The position numbers and the translations under genes were made by a program. The notes beneath the pieces are model-generated. The model was not told the origin of the DNA, did not search any database, and was given only the letters and a program-made list of their open reading frames with translations. Source: Paenibacillus guangzhouensis (GTDB lineage Bacteria > Bacillota > Bacilli > Paenibacillales > Paenibacillaceae). Taken from it: a stretch of DNA of 64,000 bases. Shown here piece by piece: positions 1 through 7,673 of the stretch. Where the stretch lies: NCBI RefSeq assembly GCF_009363075.1, contig NZ_CP045293.1, forward strand, positions 186,001 through 250,000, in the 5' to 3' direction. How positions within the stretch are numbered: position 1 is the first letter of the stretch; each line of letters opens with the position of its first letter.

Positions 1-200
1 ATATGGTCGAGCAGCCGCTTATATTTCTGGAAGATGCATTCAAGCAGCCGTTATCGCTATATTTGTCGCGAATTAATGAAGGTGCCCGAGGTGTTGCGTT
101 TGCTGCATCGGTTCTGTTTATGGCACCCATGGTGCTGTTGTATCTCTATGCAGAGTCTTATTTTGTCGAAGGCATTCAGCTATCGGGGATTAAAGGATAA
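1..200 (+). CDS. Carbohydrate ABC transporter permease, C-terminal fragment
   Basis: This is the last ~65 residues of an inner-membrane sugar ABC permease of the MalG type; the 5' part lies before the window. The visible part has one hydrophobic segment (about FAASVLFMAPMVLLYLYA) and the family's typical C-terminal tail, ESYFVEGIQLSGIKG, which follows the last membrane helix in such permeases. The ATG at 3 is internal and is not the start. The stop TAA lies 12 bases before the next gene, so the two may be co-transcribed. The substrate cannot be judged from this fragment. Confidence 0.8.
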   Translation, partial: MVEQPLIFLEDAFKQPLSLYLSRINEGARGVAFAASVLFMAPMVLLYLYAESYFVEGIQLSGIKG

Positions 201-212
201 GGGGGGATTACC

Positions 213-1355
213 ATGCAGTTACAATCTGCCGAACAAGCGGTCATGGGACGCAAACGAACGATTCGAATCGTTGCCGTATTGTTCATTTTCGTACTGATTG
301 CCTTTACGCTGCTTGGCAATACAATCATGGCGCTGACACTGCCTAAAGTCACGGTCATCGAGCCGAAGCCTGGGCAACTCACTCACACATTTAAGGGTAG
401 TGGAATATTGAAGTGGCGTGCGGAAATGGAATTGGTGAATCCAACAAGCAGTATCGTGAAGAAGATAAAAGTCAAGAAAGGGGATGTGGTAAAGAAGGGA
501 CAGCAACTCGTGATCTATGAACGCTCCGATGCGGAACAACAGATCTTAGATGAGCAAGCGAGTCTTGATAAGCTTAGGATTGCCATAGAAGAGCAGCAGA
601 GCAGCTATATTATGGCCGTCCAGAATGGGGATGAGCTGCTAATAAAAGCCGCGAAACGTCAAATCGATACCAGCAAAATCGATCTGGATGTGCAGCAGCG
701 TAAAATCCAAAAAATGCAGGAGGATTTGACGAAAAGTCGAGTATTGGTGGCTCCGTTTGACGGCATGATTACGGAAGTAGCTGCGATAGAAGGTCTGGCT
801 TCTACCAGAGGGGGATCCGATGTACGCATCTCGAATAAGAGTCTTGGGTTTGAATCAGAAGTATCGGTTCCGGCAAGAATTGCTTCTTTATTGAAGATAG
901 GCGATAGGCTTGATGTCCAGGTGAATGGAAGCCAAGAAGAGCAAGACGAAGGCATGCTCGCCGATATTCAAGATGGGAATGGTTCAGATCTGAGCAGTGC
1001 AGGCGGGGGGACGCCGTCGAACGAGCCTATGAAGCGTCTGCTCATTACGATCCAAGGCGGAGACTGGAAAGGCGGCGAGCATGTTCAAGTAGAGTTGACA
1101 AGGCAGGCAGCCGCCGAAGCGCTGCTGATCTCGAATCAAGCGATACATGAAGATTCAAGCGGGAAGTATGTCTATCGGGTCGAAGATCGGAACGGCCCGC
1201 TTGGCAATGCGTTCTATGTTCAGCGCGTACCGATTACTGTCGTGGATGTGAATGATCATGAATCAGCCGTAACCGAGGGTCTATTCGAACAGGATCAAGT
1301 GGTATTAGAGAGCAGCGAGCCGCTGCAGGAGGGGAATAAGGTAAGGATGTATTAA
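213..1355 (+). CDS. HlyD-type efflux adaptor (membrane fusion protein)
   Basis: 380 residues. A single N-terminal membrane anchor (about 17-38) follows a basic stretch. A biotinyl-lipoyl-like half-domain comes next (about 65-105, with VKKIKVKKGDVVKKGQQLV), then a coiled-coil hairpin (about 106-175), then the second lipoyl half (VLVAPFDGMITEV) and a beta-barrel region interrupted by a Gly/Ser linker near 250-270. This order is typical of HlyD/YknX adaptors, which link an ABC or RND pump to the outside. The start is set by a GGGGGG Shine-Dalgarno sequence 7 bases upstream. No efflux ATPase or permease is adjacent here; the preceding gene is a sugar permease, so the partner is unknown. A terminator follows directly. 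Confidence 0.82.
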   Translation: MQLQSAEQAVMGRKRTIRIVAVLFIFVLIAFTLLGNTIMALTLPKVTVIEPKPGQLTHTFKGSGILKWRAEMELVNPTSSIVKKIKVKKGDVVKKGQQLVIYERSDAEQQILDEQASLDKLRIAIEEQQSSYIMAVQNGDELLIKAAKRQIDTSKIDLDVQQRKIQKMQEDLTKSRVLVAPFDGMITEVAAIEGLASTRGGSDVRISNKSLGFESEVSVPARIASLLKIGDRLDVQVNGSQEEQDEGMLADIQDGNGSDLSSAGGGTPSNEPMKRLLITIQGGDWKGGEHVQVELTRQAAAEALLISNQAIHEDSSGKYVYRVEDRNGPLGNAFYVQRVPITVVDVNDHESAVTEGLFEQDQVVLESSEPLQEGNKVRMY

Positions 1356-1370
1356 GAATGTAGAATAAGC

Positions 1371-1408
1371 GAAAAACCGCCTAGACAGTAAGTCTGGGCG
1401 GCTTTTCG
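1371..1408. terminator. Bidirectional rho-independent terminator
   Basis: Hairpin CCGCCTAGAC / GTCTGGGCGG with a loop of about 6 bases, flanked by an A-run on the left and TTTT on the right. It sits between the convergent HlyD-type gene and mnmA and could serve both. Confidence 0.8.
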
Positions 1409-1449
1409 TATATGGCTATAGGATTTTCATCGGTATAGCGGACGTTTGT

Positions 1450-2667
<1,218 letters not shown>

Positions 2668-2865
2668 TCACTATATTCTAACATAACATTTGATTTTCAT
2701 CGAATATAGTTCATGTGTCAAGGATGTCACAACAATTTCGTGAATACATTGATGTTTTTTTGCCCATAACGATGATAAATATGTTACGATAAACTCGAGG
2801 TGTGTCATTGGATTTATCGGAATACCATGCTTTGAATATTTTTTGTCTTGAGAGAGGTGCTCTAT

Positions 2866-3285
2866 TTGAAAATATCAACAAAGGGCCGTTATGGCTTAAC
2901 CATCATGATGGAGCTCGCAGCCAAGTTCGGTGACGGGCCTATTTCTTTGAAAAGTATTGCTGAGAAAAATCAATTATCCGAGCATTATTTGGAGCAGCTC
3001 GTTGCGCCGCTTCGCAATGCCGGTCTTGTGAAGAGTGTCCGGGGTGCTTACGGCGGTTACATCTTATCGAAGGAAGCAGAACAGATTACGGCTGGCGATG
3101 TCATCCGTGTCCTAGAAGGACCAATCTCACCGGTTGATTTTACAGAAGAAGACGATCCGGCTAAACGCGATTTGTGGCTTCGTATTCGGGATAGCATTGC
3201 CCTCGTACTTGATTCTACAACGCTCGCGGATCTTATCAATTTCAAAGACGAAGGCGCGCTGGATAATTACATGTTCTATATCTAA
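2866..3285 (+). CDS. cymR: Rrf2-family cysteine metabolism repressor CymR
   Basis: 139 residues from a TTG start. The N-terminus KISTKGRYGLTIMMELA and the winged-helix segment SLKSIAEKNQLSEHYLEQL match B. subtilis CymR closely, as does the C-terminal YMFYI. CymR represses cysteine and sulfur uptake genes together with CysK, responding to O-acetylserine. The protein lacks the three iron-sulfur cysteines of IscR, which fits CymR rather than IscR. The TTG at 2866 is chosen because AGAGAGGTG lies ahead of it; an upstream in-frame TTG at 2848 overlaps that ribosome site. The cysteine desulfurase gene follows after 59 bases, as in Bacillus. Confidence 0.92.
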   Translation: MKISTKGRYGLTIMMELAAKFGDGPISLKSIAEKNQLSEHYLEQLVAPLRNAGLVKSVRGAYGGYILSKEAEQITAGDVIRVLEGPISPVDFTEEDDPAKRDLWLRIRDSIALVLDSTTLADLINFKDEGALDNYMFYI

Positions 3286-3344
3286 GCTGCGGCTGCAATC
3301 ACTCCCAATTTGTGAGTAAGTTAATAGACAGCAGGTGAAGGAAA

Positions 3345-4502
3345 ATGTCATATATTTATTTAGATCATGCTGCAACCACGCCGATGCATCCAGCCGTTGT
3401 GGAGGAGATGACGCAATATATGCAGGGGCATTTCGGTAATGCCTCTAGCGTCCATCGTATTGGTCGTGAAGCGAAACACTATCTGAATCAAGCGCGTGAT
3501 CGCATTGCGGCAAGGCTTCATTGTCACCCGAATGAACTCGTATTTACTGCGGGTGGAACCGAAAGTGACAACATGGCGCTCTTTGGCGCGGTATCTTACG
3601 AGAGTACGCGTACCGGGAAGAAGCATGTCATTACATCGCAGATTGAACATCATGCGGTGCTGCATGCTTGTGAGCAGCTTGAGCGCATGGGGGTAGAGGT
3701 TACTTACGTGCCTGTTGATTCTTCAGGACGCGTAAGTGTGGAAGATATCGAAGCTGCCATCCGCCCGGATACTTTGCTCATCAGCATCATGTACGGGAAC
3801 AATGAAGTAGGAACCCTGCAGCCGATTCGTGAAATTGGCGAGCTTGCCAGATCGAAGGGGATTCGATTTCATGTCGATGCCGTACAAGCATTAGGCGTTT
3901 GCCCCATCGATTTGTCGGAATTACCCGTGGACCTCATGAGTTTATCCTCGCACAAAATTAATGGCCCTCAAGGTGTTGGCGCGCTCTATATGTCACGCCG
4001 CACAACCATTGATCCTCTCCTGTTCGGAGGCAATCAGGAACGCAAACGTAGATCGGGCACAGAGAATATCGCCGGAATCCTTGGATTTGCGAGAGCTGTA
4101 GAGCTTGCGACAGATGCACTCGATGATAAGATTCAATTTGCCTCCCATTTGCGAAATACGATGTTAGATCAGTTGAAATCTCAGCTTGGCGCCGAGAATG
4201 TTGTTCTGAACGGTCATGCAAGCGAGCACTTACCCCATATCCTGAATGTAAGTTTGATCGGCGTATCGACAGAGACGATGTTGATGAATTTAGATATGGC
4301 AGGGATCGCGGCAGCTAGCGGATCCGCTTGTACATCAGGTTCGCTTGAAATATCGCATGTTCTGCAAGCGATGCACCTTTCAGAGGAAGTTCTCCACAGT
4401 TCGGTTCGTTTTAGCTTCGGTTTGGGTAATACTATAGAAGATGTGGAAGAAACCGCAATGAAAATTGCAACCATTTACGAACGGCTGCGTAATAGAAATT
4501 AG
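3345..4502 (+). CDS. Cysteine desulfurase, IscS/NifS family (YrvO-like)
   Basis: 385 residues. A PLP enzyme that removes sulfur from cysteine and passes it as persulfide to partners such as MnmA. The start YIYLDHAATTPMHPAV is typical. The PLP-binding lysine lies in SLSSHKINGPQGVGALY (near 205). The active-site cysteine is in ASGSACTSGSLE (near 328), in the extended-loop arrangement of class I enzymes. ATG preceded by a GGTGAAGG-type ribosome site. It forms an operon-like pair with cymR. By synteny this is the B. subtilis YrvO equivalent, which feeds the divergently encoded MnmA. Confidence 0.93.
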   Translation: MSYIYLDHAATTPMHPAVVEEMTQYMQGHFGNASSVHRIGREAKHYLNQARDRIAARLHCHPNELVFTAGGTESDNMALFGAVSYESTRTGKKHVITSQIEHHAVLHACEQLERMGVEVTYVPVDSSGRVSVEDIEAAIRPDTLLISIMYGNNEVGTLQPIREIGELARSKGIRFHVDAVQALGVCPIDLSELPVDLMSLSSHKINGPQGVGALYMSRRTTIDPLLFGGNQERKRRSGTENIAGILGFARAVELATDALDDKIQFASHLRNTMLDQLKSQLGAENVVLNGHASEHLPHILNVSLIGVSTETMLMNLDMAGIAAASGSACTSGSLEISHVLQAMHLSEEVLHSSVRFSFGLGNTIEDVEETAMKIATIYERLRNRN

Positions 4503-4630
4503 GGGTTTCTATGTGGACAAGGAGGGACAACCATCCACATCATTCGGAGGACCATCGGACAAGCCATAGGGTTGACGCGTTCGAGGTTCAGACCGCAATA
4601 CCGATATGAGGAGGACCTTGGAATCGCATC

Positions 4631-5155
4631 ATGAAACTGCTAGAAATGATCGGATTACCCATCTATGAAGTTGAGACCGGCAGACGGGTCGGTAAAGTAC
4701 AAGACTTCTACCTTACGCCAGATTGGCGGATGGTGGGGATTGAACTCGAAGGCAAGAAGTGGTTCGCTACTTCACCTATTCGGATGGTTCCGTGGCAAGA
4801 GATTACCGCTTGCGGTGAAGATGCCGTGATGATTGCGAATAAACAGGCGATTCAGAAGAAGAACGCCGTCGATATACAATATACACTCCTGTGCGGAGAT
4901 CGCCGAATACGCGATCTCCCACTCTTAACACCTGATGGGAATCAACTCGGCCGCGTTGTCGATGTTTACATTGACCAGAAATTGGGTAATACAATAATAG
5001 GTTTAGAAATTACGGATGGTTTTATTTCAGATCTCATCGAAGGTCGCAAGTGGCTAAGGGTGTCCGACGTGCTGCAGATTGGTCAAGATGCCATTATGGT
5101 TCCTGTAGACATCGAGCAACGTCTGGAGAAAATCATTACTTCTGTTAATGGATAG
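4631..5155 (+). CDS. Two-domain PRC-barrel protein (YrrD-like)
   Basis: 174 residues with two PRC-barrel-like repeats, about 1-75 (IGLPIYEVETGRRVGKVQDF) and about 88-165 (LPLLTPDGNQLGRVVDVYI). PRC-barrels are small beta-barrels found in RNA-processing and photosynthetic proteins; the role of the B. subtilis counterpart YrrD is not established. Position between the cymR/desulfurase pair and the AI-2E-type gene matches yrrD in Bacillus. A GAGGAGG ribosome site precedes ATG. The stop abuts a small downstream gene, suggesting coupling. In Bacillus the block also holds yrrB and recD2, which are absent here. Confidence 0.8.
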   Translation: MKLLEMIGLPIYEVETGRRVGKVQDFYLTPDWRMVGIELEGKKWFATSPIRMVPWQEITACGEDAVMIANKQAIQKKNAVDIQYTLLCGDRRIRDLPLLTPDGNQLGRVVDVYIDQKLGNTIIGLEITDGFISDLIEGRKWLRVSDVLQIGQDAIMVPVDIEQRLEKIITSVNG

Positions 5156-5164
5156 GTGAATGTT

Positions 5165-5377
5165 ATGATGAGATGCCCAAATTGCAACTCCAAGGATATC
5201 GGCAAAATTGGTTCTCACCAGTTCTATTGCTGGGGATGCTTTATTGAGCTAACCGTGAACGGAGAGAAGATGTCTGTCTTCCAGGTGGAAGAGGACGGGA
5301 CACTCAGCTCGCTCGACGATTTGTTTTTTGGCGAGGAAGTACCGCAAGATTTCCCTTCGGTTCAGGTTTCTCCATAA
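5165..5377 (+). CDS. Small CxxC...CxxC zinc-ribbon-like protein
   Basis: About 70 residues. The N-terminal half has two cysteine pairs, CPNC and CWGC, 17 residues apart, fitting a compact zinc ribbon. The C-terminal half is acidic. I do not recognise a named family with confidence. The ATG at 5165 is preferred because AGGTG lies 6 bases upstream; a GTG at 5156, directly after the yrrD-like stop, is also possible. It appears translationally linked to the PRC-barrel gene and is followed by a terminator. Confidence 0.7.
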   Translation: MMRCPNCNSKDIGKIGSHQFYCWGCFIELTVNGEKMSVFQVEEDGTLSSLDDLFFGEEVPQDFPSVQVSP

Positions 5378-5382
5378 ATTCA

Positions 5383-5395
5383 TACACAATGTGTA
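5383..5395. promoter_or_regulatory. Perfect 13-base palindrome
   Basis: TACACA-A-TGTGTA lies directly downstream of the small zinc-ribbon gene. It looks like a dimeric repressor site but has no visible promoter elements around it; the function is unknown. Confidence 0.3.
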
Positions 5396-5404
5396 ATCAT
5401 AATA

Positions 5405-5465
5405 CCCTTGTTTCGGTATGGAGAAGGCCTGCCTTTGAACCATGTCATTCGGAACAGGGGTTTTT
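5405..5465 (+). terminator. Long-loop rho-independent terminator
   Basis: CCCTTGTTTCG pairs with CGGAACAGGGG (11 pairs, two of them G-U) and is followed directly by TTTTT. The loop of about 34 bases contains a minor AAGGC/GCCTT stem. It ends the yrrD-like and zinc-ribbon transcription unit. Confidence 0.6.
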
Positions 5466-5549
5466 GGTCTTTTCGGCTTCACTTATAAATTCCCTACCAG
5501 GTACATATACTGAGCTATATGCTAGTCCGAACGGTGGGGATGTACGAAG

Positions 5550-6617
5550 ATGGAGCGAATTACGAAAAGTCGATTTTTTATCTATGGCGTGTTTACGCTT
5601 CTGGGCTTATTGATTCTGTACATGCTGCTGCAGATTAAACCCCTGATTATTGGAATCTATGATTTTGTGAAGGCGGTTCTTGCGCCATTTTTGGTCGCGA
5701 TGATTATTGCTTATGTGCTGAATCCGATCGTGAACTTGCTGAAGGAACGGAAAGTGCCGAGAACGATGGCGGTTTTGCTGATTTATGCGGTTTTCCTAAC
5801 TTCGCTAACCGTCATTCTGATGAATGTCATTCCGATGTTCATGAAACAGCTGCAAGAGTTGAATGAGCATATGCCGGAACTGAATATGAAAGCACAGAGC
5901 ATCGTGCAGGATTTGAATCATTCGCTGCTGCCGCCGAGCATCCGGTCTGGTATTTTTCATTGGATCGGGCAGCTGGAGACGAAGCTTGCGCATACCATCT
6001 CCGGCGTGATGAATAACATCGGAGAGACGATTAATTTATTGATGGTGGCGTTTATCGTACCGTTTCTAATTTTCTATATTCTGAAGGATTTCGAAGTGTT
6101 CGAGCGGGCGGTCATTCTCTATGTGCCGCGCAGTCATCGAAAGCAGATCGTCAAGCTGATGAAAGATATCGACAATGCCTTAGGGAACTACATACGCGGT
6201 CAATTCCTTGTCTGTCTAATCGTAGGGATGCTTGCTTACATCGGCTACTGGATCATTGGCATGCCTTATCCGCTGCTCCTTGCCAGCGTCGTGGCCGTCT
6301 TCAACATTATTCCGTATCTCGGTCCGTTCTTCGGTGCAGCTCCGGCGATTCTAATGGCATTCATGGTCTCTTGGAAAATGGTCCTGCTCGTCGTCATTGT
6401 GAATACGATCTGCCAGATCCTCGAGGGCAACGTCATCTCTCCGTCTGTGGTCGGCCGAACATTGCACATGCATCCGTTGCTTATCATCTTCGCGCTGCTC
6501 GTTGGCGGCGAGATTGCGGGTGTTCTTGGATTGATATTGGCGGTGCCGTTCTTCGCGGTGATGAAGGTCATTCTACAGCATTTCTTCGCTTATTATGTGC
6601 GGCGGAAGACAATTTGA
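5550..6617 (+). CDS. AI-2E family transporter (YrrI-like)
   Basis: 355 residues with several hydrophobic segments: two N-terminal (about 10-30 and 37-58), one near 68-90, a central soluble stretch, then a cluster from about 155 to the end. The family motif NIIPYLGPFFGAAPA lies near 255. AI-2E-family (PerM/UPF0118) proteins are membrane permeases; some exchange Na+/Li+ for H+, and true AI-2 transport is documented for few of them. Position directly upstream of alaS matches yrrI of B. subtilis. A GGTGGGG ribosome site lies ahead of the ATG. A second, unrelated-looking paralogue occurs at 19.4-20.5 kb on the other strand. Confidence 0.88.
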   Translation: MERITKSRFFIYGVFTLLGLLILYMLLQIKPLIIGIYDFVKAVLAPFLVAMIIAYVLNPIVNLLKERKVPRTMAVLLIYAVFLTSLTVILMNVIPMFMKQLQELNEHMPELNMKAQSIVQDLNHSLLPPSIRSGIFHWIGQLETKLAHTISGVMNNIGETINLLMVAFIVPFLIFYILKDFEVFERAVILYVPRSHRKQIVKLMKDIDNALGNYIRGQFLVCLIVGMLAYIGYWIIGMPYPLLLASVVAVFNIIPYLGPFFGAAPAILMAFMVSWKMVLLVVIVNTICQILEGNVISPSVVGRTLHMHPLLIIFALLVGGEIAGVLGLILAVPFFAVMKVILQHFFAYYVRRKTI

Positions 6618-6625
6618 GGGACGAT

Positions 6626-6654
6626 TTGACAGGAATCCGCTTGGTCGATATACT
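6626..6654 (+). promoter_or_regulatory. Sigma-A promoter of the alaS leader
   Basis: TTGACA, 17 bases, TATACT. A near-consensus housekeeping promoter 9 bases after the AI-2E-type stop codon. It would start transcription near 6661, about 1 kb ahead of the alaS ATG. Confidence 0.8.
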
Positions 6655-6660
6655 TTTAAT

Positions 6661-6950
6661 ATTATTGTGATAACAAGTGTTTATAACGATCAATACGTGG
6701 ATGAAATCAAGTAAACCGCACCTATGCTCAGAGAGCAGATTCCTTCCCAGCCTTGTGTTATATGACAAGGTGCTGTGATGGCTGTAAGAGTCTGCAATGA
6801 AGGACGGTTGAACGCTAATTTCGGAGTGCGAATGAACTTCGCCGGCTGGCCCCGTTAACGGCTCTACGAGGCGATCCACCTGCAACTGCAGTGGGATAAC
6901 CAGGGTGGTACCGCGATTTTTCGTCCCTGAATTTATTTGGGGACGTTTAT
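6661..6950 (+). ncRNA. T-box riboswitch, alanine-tRNA responsive (alaS leader)
   Basis: The conserved T-box core AACCAGGGTGGTACCGCG lies at about 6899-6915 and is followed by a terminator hairpin CGTCCC / GGGGACG (6922-6945) with a T-rich tail. Upstream a long stem I region contains an AGAGAGCAG-type element and a candidate GCU alanine specifier near 6781. Known mechanism: uncharged tRNA-Ala pairs with the specifier and the T-box bulge, favouring the antiterminator so that transcription proceeds into alaS. The specifier assignment is tentative; T-box identity is secure. Confidence 0.92.
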
Positions 6951-7126
6951 TTGTGTTTGCTGGGAGTTCATCCCCCTAAGTCCCCCTTTGTAAGGGGGAT
7001 TCCGAGGGTTCCCCTCTGGACACCCAAAGTTTGTCGAGGTGCGGGGGAGATGCACGTTTTCCTGCTACAGTGGCGGTGAGAACGCTACCGTCCTTCGGAC
7101 CCGCTTGGACGTGGGTGCAGAGCTGG
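6951..7126 (+). other. Unassigned leader segment with C/G-rich hairpin
   Basis: Between the T-box terminator and the tandem repeat. It contains a short strong hairpin, TCCCCCTT / AAGGGGGA, at about 6980-7001 and a GC-rich stretch. Short open frames on both strands here overlap repeats and lack ribosome sites, so I see no gene. Confidence 0.5.
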
Positions 7127-7252
7127 ACATTGAACCTGCACGGTGTGGCGTTCAATGTGGGTGCGGGTAGGTCTTCGAAGCAGTGCGTTGCATTGCCCCT
7201 GCGCGGTGCGGCGTGCAATGCGGATGCGGGTGATGCTTCGAAGCAGAGCCTT
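7127..7252 (+). repeat. Two-copy 63-base tandem repeat, each copy able to form a hairpin
   Basis: Copy 1 starts at 7127 and copy 2 at 7190. They share CTGCxCGGTGxGGCGT, xGCGGGT and CTTCGAAGCAG at the same offsets. Copy 1 can form ACATTGAAC / GTTCAATGT; copy 2 forms GCATTGC / GCAATGC at the same position. Pairs changed between copies stay paired (A-T to G-C, A-T to C-G), which suggests selection for structure. A further GC-rich hairpin, GGCGGACG / CGTCCGCC, and a perfect 10-pair hairpin, CCTCGGAGGT / ACCTCCGAGG, follow at 7272-7323. Confidence 0.7.
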
Positions 7253-7333
7253 GTGTAAGTAGCTCGGCGAGGGCGGACGGGCGCAGCGTCCGCCGAGCCT
7301 CGGAGGTCCCGATACCTCCGAGGGAGCGAATTC

Positions 7334-7648
7334 TTTTTTATCCCACGGTGAGGCGTGCGGCACGCCGACGATTGCTGTTGCGGTTGCGAACGAAGTGAAG
7401 TATAGATAGGTGAATATCAGCGGAGTGGCTGAAATCGTACTGGAGAAGCGATAGCGTTCGCCTTTGTCCCCGGATTTCTATCTTTTCGTATTCTAGTTCA
7501 ATCAGAGAAATCTGGGGACAAGAGCGATCGGAAGAACGATTCAGACACGCAGCGGCCGGATTCACCTATCTTTCCAACTTCACGAAGCCTCAAGATCGCA
7601 CTAGCAACCTACAGTCGGCCCCTGGCCGCCCCTTACCTTTATAAAAAC
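7334..7648 (+). repeat. About 315-base nested foldback in the alaS leader
   Basis: A long imperfect inverted repeat centred near 7491. Paired blocks from outside in: TTTTTAT/ATAAAAA (7334/7641), GCCGAC/GTCGGC (7364/7614), GGTTGC/GCAACC (7382/7604), GTGAAG/CTTCAC (7395/7578), AGATAGGTGAAT/ATTCACCTATCT (7404/7560) and TTGTCCCCGGATTTCT/AGAAATCTGGGGACAA (7464/7506, one G-U). The order is fully nested, as in a single giant hairpin. The right edge lies about 12 bases before the alaS Shine-Dalgarno sequence. It may be a MITE-like foldback element or a structured RNA domain; no coding capacity is evident. Confidence 0.8.
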
Positions 7649-7673
7649 AAATTTTACCTTGGAGGTATCCCCG

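Noticed and set aside
7127-7252. CRISPR array
   Set aside because: Only two adjacent copies without spacers and no cas genes in the window; the copies are imperfect hairpins.
6976-7363. Short frames on both strands in the alaS leader
   Set aside because: They follow tandem and inverted repeats, have no ribosome sites and resemble no protein family.
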